Shown: positions 1-10,589 of the stretch, piece after piece
How the letters are laid out: the number at the start of each line of letters is the position of its first letter
How positions within the stretch are numbered: the first letter of the stretch is position 1
Source of the DNA: Coenobita brevimanus
Taxonomy: Eukaryota > Arthropoda > Malacostraca > Decapoda > Coenobitidae
Assembly (NCBI GenBank): GCA_032717465.1
Contig: CM064732.1
Coordinates: 37,085,322 to 37,149,321, forward strand
Length of the DNA: 64,000 nt
Direction: 5' to 3'
Made by a program: the position numbers and the translations under genes
Notes under the pieces: model-generated
The model's input: the letters and a program-made list of their open reading frames with translations, nothing else
What the model was told of the DNA's origin: nothing
The model's database searches: none

Positions 1-940
1 GAAGTTTGGATTAAAACAAGGATGTGTCACGTCTCCGTGGTTGTTCAGTCTGTATTTGGATAGGGTTATAGAAGAGATACAAGGTAGGGCAGTGGATGTT
101 GGAGTGACCCCAATGAGAGAGGGCAGTGTTTGGAAATTCCATGTACTGTTGTTTGCAGATGATACTGTGTTGTTAAGTGAAGACGAAGGGGCAAGGCTTG
201 GTGGATGAGTTTGGGTGTGTGTGTAAGAAACGGAATCTAAATGTGAATGTCGGAAGAATAAAGTAATGGTCCTCGAGAGAAGTAAAGTCAGTGAATGTAC
301 AGTGAAGATGGATGAGGAGGAAATGGAAAATGTGAGTGTGTTTAAGTACGTGGGTAGTGTTATGAGTAAGGATGGAAGTTTAGAGGGTGAAGTGCTTGAA
401 AGGGTACAATAAGGAAGAAAGGTTGCTGGTTCTTGAAAGCAGTGATAAGAAACAGGGAAGTGAACATGGAAGTGAAAAAGTTCGTACATGCCTGTATTGT
501 GATACCAACTCTCTCGTATGAAAGTGAAGCTTGGACCTTGTTGGAGGGACAGAAGTCAAGAGTGAGAGCAGTGGAAATGAGTTATTTGAGAGGAGCCTGT
601 GGAGTCATATGAAGAGACAGAGTGGCAAATGAGGATGTGAAGGAGCGTTGTGGTGTGGATGTGGATGTGATAGGTAGCGTTAGGAGAAACACACTGAGGT
701 GGTTTGGCCATGTGGAGAGGATGGAGAGTGAGAGACTGACGAGGAGAATGTATGTGAGTGAGGTGGAGGGGGAGATAGGGAGGGGGAGGCCAAGGATGAG
801 ATGGAAGGATGGAGTGGAGAGGTATATGAGAGAGGGGGGGTATGAGCTGGGAGCAGGGCAGTGAAATGGCGGGGAACAGGACTACGTGGAGGCGATTTGT
901 TTGTGGCCACCCCGTATGGGATTAAGGTGTCTGGCAATAG
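1..940 (+). mobile_element. RTE-clade LINE, 3' part (RT domain and C-terminus), broken
   Basis: The reading begins at the window edge inside the reverse transcriptase (LKQGCVTSPWLFSLYLD), continues through the catalytic FADDTVLLSEDEG box near 160, and ends with the family's C-terminal block (LRWFGHVERMESERLTRR near 690-750). It is the same family as the copies at 58763-61890 (+) and 55853-58465 (-). Frameshifts near 190-260 and 430, a stop near 410 and a stop near 610 kill it; the longest intact piece is 622-864. A short 3' UTR ends in a GATA-type repeat at about 925-940, as expected of RTE elements, which end in short tandem repeats rather than poly(A). The 5' extent is unknown because the window cuts it. 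Confidence 0.85.
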
Positions 941-1325
941 ATAGATAGAAAAGACAGATTTGGGCCAAATTTGGTGGGCAGATAGCCCAAGTACCACGAA
1001 CCAGCCAGTTAGCTTTAGGGACCGATCCGGATCTTACTACAGATAGGCTATAGAGTCCAGAAAACACTTTTTGGAAAACCCTAATCAGTGATGAAAAAAC
1101 CTAACCCATTATGAGGAGTGGTCTGGAAATGACGTTGCCCTTGTCGGAGATAATTATGCGTTCCACTGAGTGCCCCTCTGGTTTGTCTATGTTTCTGGAT
1201 ATTTATTAATTAATTTGTTTATTTATGTATTCATATTATGTGTGGTCTGTTTCACCCCCAGATATTTTTCATTAGGCAATTTCATTAGCGTCTGATAGCT
1301 TGACGTGTGATCACAACATTTTGCA

Positions 1326-1384
<59 letters not shown>
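1326..1384. repeat. (TG)n microsatellite
   Basis: Uninterrupted TG dinucleotides over about 58 bases, in an otherwise unremarkable non-coding gap (940-1525) between the RTE tail and the SINE. Confidence 0.97.
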
Positions 1385-1386
<2 letters not shown>

Positions 1387-1525
1387 GCAATCAAAAATTA
1401 AATATTTGTTGTCTGTTGTCACATAATTTTTGTATCAGTTGTGTACAAGCTTCAGTGTCACAACTCCTTCAACACAATGAAATCATGATATTTTATATTT
1501 AATGTTAGGTGCTCCTGGAAAGAAA

Positions 1526-1909
1526 AATCATCATCATCATCAGCTGTTGAGGTCCATTGCAGGACCGGCCTATCCCTACCGAAGCAGGGACGGTACAGCC
1601 AATGTATCTCTACCCAGTGGCTCAGGCTGTCTGGTAGAGACTGTATGTAGGGTGAGAAGTGCTTGTAAGTGTAATTGTAGTGTTGTAGTGGCTTTGGATG
1701 TGTGTGTAGCCTGTGAACCAAGTGTAATCGGCCCGCCTTATGCCGACTGGGTGCAAGCATACTAGTATGCGAAACTGGTTCAACCACAGCACCCCTTATG
1801 TCCGCGAAAGTAGCAAGTGGCTCGGTGAACGATTCCCAAAGTTTTTACAACTCTAGCGGGAGGCGAACCCTCGTCCACCAGCGTGCAAAACGCACACTAT
1901 ACCACTGTA
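1526..1909 (-). mobile_element. tRNA-derived SINE, copy 1 (5' end clipped)
   Basis: On the minus strand this reads as the same roughly 390-bp unit seen at 17161-17556. The (TGA)n-type tail is at the low-coordinate side (TCATCATCATCATCA at about 1528-1543) and the tRNA-like head at the high side (TTTTGCACGCTGG at about 1880-1890). Its last few head bases are missing, and the Tigger pseudogene starts immediately after. The body is diverged from copy 2 by many substitutions and small indels, so the two are independent old insertions. Confidence 0.75.
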
Positions 1910-3445
1910 CCCACAAAGCGTGTGCAAAAGACTATGTCATTAGAGGTAAAACTAGAAATTCTTGAGCAGCGTGACAAAGGCAAAGGTGCATGTACTATCA
2001 CATCGGCTCTCCACCTGGTCCAGTCAACAGTCTCCACCATCAAGAAAAAGGAGGCCATTAAGGCTGCAACCTTATCCGCCCCCCGTATCACCTGCCAGCG
2101 AGAGCCTGTGATGGAGGAGCTGGAGCAGATGCTGCGCATATGGGTGGAGGATCAGAACCAGCGCAAGGCACTCATGAGCTAGGCAATTATATGCATTAAG
2201 GGTCTCTCGCTATGGGATGAAAGGTCAGGCGGGAAAGGTCAGGCGAGCCATGGGTGATTTGACCGGTTCAAGAGGTGAGCAAACCTCCACTACATGAAGA
2301 TGTACGGTGAGGCAGCAAGTGCAGATACGGTGGTGGCGGTAGGGTTTCCTGATGAACTTAAATGCATCATCGCAGAGGGTGGCTACAGTGCGAAGCAGGT
2401 CTTGAAGTTTGATGAGACTGGATTTTTTTGGAAGAGAATGTCCTCCAAGATATAGCTTGCAATAGAGGAAAAGTCTACGCCAGGATTCAAGCCCTCAAAG
2501 GACTGGCTGACACTCCTGCCGGGGAACAACACCAAGGGCAACCTCAAGTTGAAGCCTTTCCTTGTATACCACTCTGAGAACCCCAAGGATCTGGTTGGGT
2601 ATGTTAAAGAGAACCTTGGAGTTATCTGGAAGTAAAACAAGGCCTGGCTGACTTCTGATATCCGTTCATCATATTTCCACTCGTACATCACTCGTGTGCT
2701 GAAAAGGTATGCCTCGCGGGAGATTTTGGTGAACAGATTTCTTGTGGTGGTAGACAACGCGCCTAGCCACCCTCCTGCGATGAAGGAATGGGTCAGCAAC
2801 ATAGAGGTGGTGTTCCTGCCTCCCAACACCATGTCCTTGTAGCAGCTGATGGACCAAGGGGTGATCGCTGGTTTTGAAGCTTAATCTCTCCGCCGCACTA
2901 TGCAGTAGTTGGTGAGGGCCTGTTACAGTGATGACAGGACAACAGTGCAGCAGTTCTGGAAGGGCTACAACATATGCCTCGCCCTAGAGAATATCACTGA
3001 GCGTGGCATGAGGTTAGCCAGGCCACCATGAACACTGTGTGTTGGAAGCTGTGGCCAGAGTGCATCTATACCTTCACTGGCCTCCCCAAGGGCATGGAAG
3101 CTCTGCCTGTGCAGTGTGTGCACCAGGACATTGTGAAATTTTCACACGAGGAGGGCTTCGGGGAGGTCGACGAGGATGACGTGGAGGATGTTCTCAAGAG
3201 CCACCAGGAGGAACTCAGCAATGAGGAGTTCCTCAATATGGAGATCTAGAAGGGAACACCAGGAGACAGAGGAGGATATCATCCCTGAAGTGTAAGCTCT
3301 GAATATAACCATCCTGAGCGAGATGCTAACAAAGCATCGGCTCAAGGAGAGGATGAAAGTATACAGGATGATGCTGGAGGAGAAGAGGGCAGCCAAGCAG
3401 ACTACAATCACAGCCTTCTTCAAGCTGACCCTCACCACGCCAAGT
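1899..3445 (+). pseudogene. Tigger/pogo-type transposase (CENP-B HTH plus DDE_1), degenerate
   Basis: The N-terminal part (1883-2182) has the Tigger helix-turn-helix signature: SLEVKLEILEQRDKGKG followed by STVSTIKKKE. After a stop and frame change the catalytic core appears: VLKFDETGFFWKRM (first Asp, near 2410), KSTPGFKPSKDWLTLLPG, KLKPFLVYHSENP, RFLVVVDNAPSHPPA (second Asp, near 2752) and VFLPPNTMSL followed by QLMDQGVIAGFEA. This order is diagnostic of Tc1/mariner-superfamily Tigger elements, which cut and paste at TA. At least four stops (near 2180, 2455, 2635, 2840) and frame changes show it is dead. The end (3323-3440) carries a basic helical tail and ITAFFK. I did not find its terminal inverted repeats; the 13210-14110 MITE is a candidate relative. 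Confidence 0.85.
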
Positions 3446-3471
3446 CACATAGGATCTTCCCAGCCCTCAGT

Positions 3472-3590
3472 GAGCAGAGCATTTCCCCAAGACTTCAACC
3501 AGCAGAGCATCTCCCCAGCCTTCAACCAGCAGAGCATCTCCCCAGCCTTCAACCAGCAGAGCATCTCCCCAACTTTCAACCAGCACAGAA
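3472..3590. repeat. 27-bp tandem repeat, about four units
   Basis: A 27-base unit starting TTCAACCAGCAGAGCATCTC repeats at about 3494, 3521 and 3548, with a partial unit on either side. In the plus frame it encodes FNQQSISPA repeats; in the minus frame it reads as WGDALLVEG repeats. It lies downstream of the Tigger C-terminal block, where length would be tolerated. Confidence 0.9.
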
Positions 3591-3624
3591 ACACCAAGGG
3601 TCTCCTCCCGCCGAAGTGCTGGAC

Positions 3625-4049
3625 CTAACCTCCAGCCAGTCCTGTCTCCCATGTCACCTGTGTCTCCACTAGGGCACTCCGCCACTCCATCATTGCCTTC
3701 ACCATCCTGGCCTTCATTTCCCAAACCACCTCAGCCACTCTCTCTAACTCCCTCACCACGACATGAGCCAACACAACTGACTCCATCGCTACCTCATCAT
3801 TCATCGCAGCGGTTTCCCTTGCCACCTCACTGGTCATTGCAGCTGTCTCCCTCACCACCTCCTCTGTCATCGTATTGCACTCCTTCACCATCCCATCGCA
3901 CCTCATCGCCACTGCCTGAGCCATCGCATGACACCCCATTGTCACCGCCTGAGTCATTGCATCGCACTCTATCGCTACCCCCAGAACAGGTCCATCAGTT
4001 TCCTGCTATGACCACCCCACCTCACCAGGCTTCCCCCCCGCCCCTTTGA
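3625..4049. other. Imperfect repeat tract open on both strands
   Basis: Low-complexity sequence built from degenerate 27- to 30-bp units. The plus frame is Pro/Ser/His-rich (3651-4049). The minus frame (3957-3625) is Ala/Met/Glu/Thr-rich with recurring RETAAMTSEVARETAAM, which would be helical. Neither frame has a recognisable domain. I lean towards relaxed repeat sequence rather than a gene. Confidence 0.4.
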
Positions 4050-4500
4050 CCCTCCCCTGGAGATGGGGTTTGAGGGCTTTGAGGAGGATGCTTGAGTTGT
4101 AGGGAGCACCACATGTCCCCTAGCCTCGGGAGAGATAGCAAGGATGATGATCAGGACCTGACATGGACTTTCAAGAAGTAAGTTGTGAGAGGTGTTGCAT
4201 AATTTCTTACCTATTTCTTATGATTTTCAGGCTTTATTTGTTGGTTTTAGTTAGTTATTTACAGGTGTTAGGCTTAGGTTAGCTTCCTTGACAGCTGTAG
4301 GCCACTTATATTGCTTTAAACCTGTGTTCGGGCTCATTTGCATGGGTTTTGGACTTGGTTTGGGGGGAAACCCAAGGCTGGCAAACAGTCCACATTGATT
4401 TACATGTTAAAAGTACCCCAATATACAATACCCTGCCTAACGATGAGGTTTCACCTAACCAATTACATCATTAAACTGGGGTATGCCTGTATATACCTTG

Positions 4501-4675
4501 CTCGTGGAGTGCTACCTTGCTGTGGTGAGCAGGCTTGAGTACTGCTTCTACTTAAGGCCAGACTAGATAAGGTACAACTATGCTGGAGGGGCTTACTAGC
4601 AGACGTCAGGCTAAAAACACTCCCCCCCCACTCACCAGAGTCATAGGCCAGCCAGGATGAATGTATTGGATGTTC
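4501..4675 (+). repeat. Spaced direct repeat, copy 1
   Basis: Pairs with 4977-5150 in the same orientation. Shared blocks in the same order: CTCGTGGAGTGC, AGCAGGC-TGAGTACTG, GACTAGA, AAAA-CACTC-CCCC, and AAGCCAG/AGGCCAGCCAGGATG. No protein is recognised. The 4050-4500 stretch before it holds nothing I can identify. Confidence 0.75.
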
Positions 4676-4976
4676 CCCCCCTCCCACCTCTCGTCTTGGG
4701 GATAGGGGCAATGGGGCACACAGGAAAATGGCACAGCGCCACATTCTCACTTCTTACAAGACCTTCTTGGGCCAGAGCCCCAGCAGATGACGGCCTTTTT
4801 AGGACGGGAAAGGAAGACATGAAGGAGGAAGACCACTTCATTCCCTATCTGTCCCGAGTCCCTCACGAGCCAGAGCCCATCCGGCAAAGGTTTGAAAGCA
4901 GGGACAAAGAGGGCACAGAGGAGGTCGCCCAGGTCACCTCAAACCCCATCCCTCTTCAGGAGTGGAGATGATCCTA

Positions 4977-5150
4977 CTCGTGGAGTGCCACCATACAGTG
5001 GGAAGCAGGCCTGAGTACTGATTTGACCTAGCAGGGACTAGACAGATGCAACAGTGCTAGAAGAGCCTGTTGGCATCATTCAGAATAAAAGCACTCACCC
5101 CCACTTGAGTGATAAGCCAGTTAGGATGGGTAATACTGACTGTTTCCTCC
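4977..5150 (+). repeat. Spaced direct repeat, copy 2
   Basis: Second, diverged copy of 4501-4675, offset by about 476 bases. The intervening 4676-4976 is an open but unrecognised stretch (ORF 4657-4971). Confidence 0.75.
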
Positions 5151-5197
5151 AAACACAGTAAATCATGTAAAAACGTTCTGGAGATATCTTTGTCCTG

Positions 5198-5199
<2 letters not shown>

Positions 5200-5274
<75 letters not shown>
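5200..5274. repeat. (AT)n microsatellite
   Basis: Uninterrupted AT dinucleotides; the Ile-Tyr ORFs over it on both strands are artefacts of the repeat. Confidence 0.97.
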
Positions 5275-5276
<2 letters not shown>

Positions 5277-5566
5277 GTATTACATCTTCCTTTAGGAAGG
5301 TTTATATTGTGTAGGTGAAACTTTCTGAATTTATGGATTTCAAAAATAACGTTCATGAGGTTTCCCCTAGCATGCATTAGATCCACTGAGCTGTATAGTA
5401 TGGAGAAGCTTTCTCATGGCCAGCACCACATAATTTATGTAGCCGCCACCAGGATGGCGCTGGTGTAGCGGCAGCCATTTTACACCACGCCTGATGCCCG
5501 CGTTTTTGTACGGAGCTGCTCTGTGGGATTTTAAAAGCAGCTGACAATTTCGGAAAATATAGTGCC

Positions 5567-5643
5567 ATGGTCCACTGTGGAACTTACAGATACAAAAATG
5601 GGCACAAGAATTCATTGAACAGGAATGGCGTTATATTTCACAT
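5567..5643 (+). other. Possible THAP-like first exon fragment
   Basis: An ATG at 5567 opens a short frame, MVHCGTYRYKN...NGVIFH, then a splice-donor-like ATGTAAG. THAP zinc fingers begin with a Cys a few residues in, a second Cys before KN, and a FH motif about 20 residues later. Here the second Cys position reads Tyr (TAC, one step from TGC), so even if the origin is right the finger is broken. Upstream (5440-5500) is GC-rich with GATGGCG and GCCATTTT. This is a weak, motif-only suggestion. Confidence 0.2.
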
Positions 5644-6417
5644 GTAAGAAATATATCTTGTTGCTAATTCTATAACATTACTGCCCCCTGGGGTGGGGCG
5701 GGAAGATTCTTTTCCAGTATCCCTGCATGACTGAGGCCACTAAAAGGGGCCCATTTATCTCCAGTCATTCTCTCCATGTCCTCTCCTCGTCTGTTCACAC
5801 TCTCTTTCTGATAATTCCATGTTTCCTCCGGCCTTTATAAATCTGGACATTCGGTTTCATGACATGGATAGTCTAAGGACTTCCACACCATTTCAACACC
5901 AGTACTTCGACGTAAAACAGCTTCAACATCACTATCATTCCAGTGTTAATACCACACTATCTTCCCTTTCTGCCATTACCTTTCTCTGCCTTAATGCCAA
6001 AAAAGGGTAAATTCTGCACTGCAGCAACCTATGGCGTTGCTTTATACTCATTGGCTAAATGTACCCCATATAATTCGTTGAACCAGACCGAAAAAGAAGT
6101 CACAATCCATAAATGGTTTTGTATTATAAGCGACGAGTGTAGGTTTCAATAAGGCGGCCAAAATCACACGCTCGCGGCGGAGATACCCTCTTCATACTAT
6201 AGAGCTGAGTGATTAGATCATCTACAACAAAGTACAGTACGCTATCGAAAAGGTTAAGTCCTTTTTTATATAATGCGTCGTGCGTTTGCACTGGAAGGTT
6301 TATTTTTTTTGCAATCGGTTCCGTATGTTTGGAGCTTTTCGCCGTGTGATCATAAGTTTTATTTCCATTTACATTCTTAATACATTTGCCATGAAAATTC
6401 GTGTTTACGCTTTAGCC

Positions 6418-6443
6418 TCTCTCTCTCTCTCTCTCTCTCTCTC
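6418..6443. repeat. (CT)n microsatellite
   Basis: About 13 CT units. Confidence 0.95.
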
Positions 6444-6514
6444 AACTGATCGCCTGATCGATTGAGTCGGTAGAGGGAGGAAGGAGGCAGACAAATATAT
6501 GGGCTAGAAATACA

Positions 6515-6521
<7 letters not shown>

Positions 6522-6549
<28 letters not shown>

Positions 6550-6572
6550 AAGAAAGAGAGAGAGAGAGAGAG
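6522..6572. repeat. (CAGA)n grading into (GA)n
   Basis: Eight or so ACAG tetranucleotides followed by GAAA and GA units. Confidence 0.93.
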
Positions 6573-8500
6573 AAACTACAAAACGACAGACACAAAATTT
6601 CAGAGTAACTCTGTCCAACACAAATCAAAAGGCTCTTGAGACCCCTGGCTGTGACCCTTCCTAGATATTAAAATGCTCTTCCACCCGATATGAGATAAGA
6701 TACCCTCGATAGTAAAAGGAGCCAGACTCGATATTAAGAGGGAATAAAACGGATATAAAAGGGATCCCGTCTCGTTATAGTCAGACGGGGGATCTTAATT
6801 CTTGGTGTTAAAACATTTTTATACTTGACATTAAAACTCCTAGATATAAACCACTTTTAATCGTGATATTAATGAACCCTCAACCTTTCCACTCAGATTT
6901 TTTATTATATTCCTAATCTCTCCGGTTGATTATATTCAGCGTTCTGTAGACTTAACGGTCTGGAGTGGTTATATGTAAGCTTTATTAGCTCATTCATTAC
7001 TAGAGACCATCCCTAAATGAGATACTGTATACTGACTGGTGACAGCCTGACTTAAATCATTAATACATCAATGGCGTGGAGATTAAGTGGACGTTAAAGC
7101 ACTCCTTAAATTGATTTTAAACTGTCTTAAACGTGCTTTCAAAATACTTCGCCTTTTCAAAACAATGAAGATCTGTAGCAAATAATTCTTTGGGTCAGTC
7201 ATCAGATACTTGTTTATCTTGTATCAAATGTTGTAGTGTTCCTATATTCAATATGATTTCTGCTATTAACCCTTTAAGTACGATGACGTCTTATTTCTGA
7301 GCATTTACTTGTGATATATTTAGTTTATTCTTGGTACCTCTAGACAAAATTATTCATACCCTCTTTTACCAAGATGGTCTTTTCTAAGATAAGCAAAACA
7401 GGTTGACAATAGTAATAGCAAAATAAACCATGGCATGATCGTAACAAAGGGAAATACAGAGTTCTTAAGCACAAGGTTAGAAGGTTCTTTAATAAACCCT
7501 GCATCTACATTCCCCCCTCCTTATGAAGGTGTAAGTGCTTGAGGCGAGTTTACCACAGTCCAGAACTTTTGAAAGCAGATCATCAGCTCAGGATCCTTGT
7601 GATATTTGTTTGACTGAAATACCTCCAGCTGCACTGCCGATGGGACACTGCGGTGGTACCGACTCCCAGGTAATCTCCTAGGAGTCAATCATCTCAACTT
7701 TCCCATCCCATGGGGTGTGATGCCCTGGTGCTGCTGCCGTAACCGAGCACCTCACACAACGGGAGTGTAGTGGCCAGGGTGCCGATATCCTCTCATCTCT
7801 TCAGTGAAGATCCAGTGAGGCCAACTGGTTTCCCTCGTTGCTCTGGTGTTCTGCCTCAGCAACAATGCGGGCAACCCAACAACAACAGCAGCCTCCAGCT
7901 GCCTCCCAGAGATTTGAATGTGCCCTACTTTTACTGCTAATCATAGAACCACCAGGCACAACAAGATTCCTACTATGCTCATGAAATTATGAAACCCATT
8001 TTGTGGTGACTTCTCCCTCGACTTTGTAATAGTACGGTTTCCTATTCATTAACTTCTTCATAAAAAGGAGCTGTCATTGCCATTTGGAAATAATCCGAGA
8101 GCAGAAAATACTACAATAAGATGCGATGGAACCAAAGGTGTTAATTAAGCCTATTAGTAGATGTGATGTGCAATGACATTTTTTAGTCACTGTCCTATGA
8201 GTCTTCAGGCGCGGATCCAGGGGGGGGGGGGCTCAGAGACGTACGCTCCCCCTTTTCAGAAGCCAATATATTTTTTTACTATAAGGTTCCAAGGTGGAAA
8301 TAGAGGTGGGGGAAATATTATGAACATTTCTGATCTGAATTTTTTAAAATGCAAATATCTCAATTTTTCTGGCCCAAATTACACTGCCATTCTGATGCTT
8401 TACCAAAATACATTAAAATTTTCAGCCTCTAATTGCATAATACTTAGTCATGGCAAGTCGAACTTCGGTACTGGCAACCTTATATCTTAACCCGTGGATT

Positions 8501-8700
8501 GCGAGCCATAGCTCAGGCGGTAGCATCACGTTGCGAGCCACAGCTCAGGCTGGGTAGCGACACATTGCAAGCCACAGTTCAGGCTGGTAGCATCACATTG
8601 CGAGCCACAGTTCAGGCTGGTAGCATCACATTGCGAGCCACAGCTCAGGCTGGGTAGCGACACGTTGCAAGCCACAGTTCAGGCTGTGCTGGCCGTGCAT
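8501..8700 (+). repeat. 32-34 bp minisatellite, about six units
   Basis: Units begin GCGAGCCACAGCTCAGGCTG or GCAAGCCACAGTTCAGGCTG and alternate between a GTAGCATCACATT and a GGGTAGCGACACATT ending. The alternation suggests the array grew by copying two-unit blocks. Confidence 0.95.
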
Positions 8701-8727
8701 CACCAAAACAACTCGACCCCTATGCAA

Positions 8728-9029
8728 ACTTATGCATGGCGCTACGCAAAGACAGAGAGTGATTTTTTTTTTTTTCACCAGATGATGCCCTGGATGTTTA
8801 TCTTCAAATTTATAATGAACAAAAACAATTTTTTTATTTTTTCATTTTTTTCACTACTTCCGTACATAGACTTACGCATGGCCCTATGCAATGACGGAGA
8901 AAGAGATATTATTTTTTCTACCAGATGATGCCCTGGATGTTTATCTTCAAATTTATAATAAACAAAAACAATTTTTTTTTTTTCACTAGCTCCGCACATA
9001 GACTTACGCATGGCCCTATGCAAAGATGG

Positions 9030-9109
<80 letters not shown>

Positions 9110-9165
9110 CACCAGATGATGCCATGTATGTTTATCTTCAAGTTTGTAATAAACAAAAACTAAAA
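8728..9165 (+). repeat. Three tandem units of about 130-165 bp
   Basis: Each unit runs from (GA)CTTACGCATGGCCCTATGC through an A/T-rich stretch to CACCAGATGATGCCCTGGAT, TTATCTTCAA and AATAAACAAAAAC. Starts are near 8728, 8871 and 9003. The third unit contains the large (AT)n array exactly where units 1 and 2 have a short T- or AT-rich tract. Confidence 0.93.
9030..9109. repeat. (AT)n microsatellite
   Basis: About 80 bases of AT, with one CATAT interruption near its start, inside the third 8728-9165 unit. Confidence 0.97.
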
Positions 9166-9668
9166 AGAAATACTTTTTTATTCCTTTGTTTTTTGTACAC
9201 CACAGGGTGGATTAAAAAAGGGTAATCCACTGGTTAAACTAAAGAAGACAGTGGCGTACACCATTAACGTATATGTCATATTTCAATTTGTATGTGGATC
9301 GTGATATACTGGCCACTTTAAAAATCCTGCTTTGGATAGAGTGGAAACCTGTGGTCCTCAGAATTTTACCGACAAGGATGCTAAATTATAATTGGCTGCC
9401 TAAATCGGCCATGCGTCTCAGCTAACCAATGAAAATGAAGCATCTATGTAGCAAACACTACACCAGAGTGTCTTGAGGTTGCCAGTTGTATGGTAAGCCT
9501 CGTGACATGTGTGTGTGTGCATTACTTAGTGATCCTTTAGGTTTGTGCGAAGTATTATATTTACTTATTTTATACTGCATATAAAAAACACATACAGATT
9601 AAGCTCAGCGTATTTTTCCTTGTTGGCAGCTTATGACAGTTAAAATGTGAAGTGCAGATTTTAGTCAT

Positions 9669-10418
9669 TTAACCCGCTGCGTCCCGATAACGTATGGACA
9701 TGTTGCAACATTCTGTCACGTTCAGTCCAGATAACATATCCATACGTCTTGCAATTGCTATGTCCGTCATTTGCACATTTTTCAAATTTCGCTCATGATT
9801 TTTGGTATGTATACGCGGGACACCTTCACTGCCTTACCCAGCATGACCTCCCCCCTCCCACACGTCACTGTCTCGGCAACTCACCTGTTACCAGTGACCT
9901 AGCCATTAAAGACATGTCGCGTCACGGTACGAAATTCAAGACAAGAGTGGTTCCCCAATCGATGACAGTGTGGAGGACAAAGATTACGTGGCGCCAGATG
10001 AAGAAATGAGCAGAAATGATGATGAGGTAACGTAGCCAAGGAAGGTGCGATACATGTTCAATGAGTGAAACAATGCTTATATCACCTATACTATTGTGTG
10101 AAAACCAATATATTCTTGTACTACATATAAATCCGTTCCAAATGAACAAATATCTACCTATTCTGAGTGGTTTGCAATAGTTACCTCTACGATAGAAAAC
10201 ATGACACCTGCAGTGCGGCTCCAGAGAACACAGTACCAGGTGTTTAAAGGGTCAGCTGTTTAGACCACTTCTAAGCTTAGGTGAGCACTTTTTCTCTGAA
10301 CTGTCATCATTTCTCACAAAAAGCGGAGGTTTGAGCCAAGAAAAACAATTCCAAAACTGGTTGGGATGAGGGGGGGGGGGGTCAGTGGTGAAAAATCGAT
10401 CGGTAAGCGGCGGGTTAA
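9669..10418 (+). mobile_element. piggyBac-type MITE, copy 1 (TTAA-flanked)
   Basis: Bounded by TTAA at 9669-9672 and 10415-10418. Ends are CCCGCTGCGTCCCG on the left and GCGGCGGG on the right, so the termini are inverted. The same element occurs in reverse at 25828-26598, with shared interior such as CCTCCCCCCTC, the GCCTTACCC region and AAAACCAATATATTCTTGTACTACATATAAAT. A remnant frame near 9914-10010 (MSRHGTKFKTR, then IDDSVED in another frame) looks like an acidic transposase N-terminus, so this is probably an internal-deletion derivative of a larger piggyBac. TTAA duplication is the piggyBac hallmark. Confidence 0.85.
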
Positions 10419-10589
10419 CTAAATTTTGAGCTTAGCTAGCTGGAAGTCAACATGTCGGATGACGGTGACACAGATGTAAGCTTTTTTGCGGTATACCAAT
10501 GACCACAGTGAATATGACACTAGAAGAGGAATTCATATTGCTTATCCCACAAAATTACACCTTATTTGATTTTTAGTTTTGCTGACATG

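Larger units (their letters stand above)
5644..8200. other. Long gap without identifiable gene
   Basis: Contains a (CT)n tract at about 6418-6443 and a CAGA/GA tract at about 6522-6572. ORFs 5819-6010 and 5943-6152 have no recognisable motif. The rest (6600-8170) is AT-rich non-coding sequence in which I see no terminal repeats or protein similarity. Confidence 0.6.

Noticed and set aside
7510..7900. LTR-retrotransposon fragment
   Set aside because: A CCCCCCTCC tract followed by gene-free sequence suggested an LTR border, but no LTR pair, primer-binding site or gag-pol motif was found.
8501..8700. A CRISPR-like array
   Set aside because: Units are contiguous tandem repeats without unique spacers, in a eukaryotic genome.
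9922..10149. Minus-strand ORF over the MITE
   Set aside because: Has no similarity to a transposase; the acidic transposase scraps are on the other strand.
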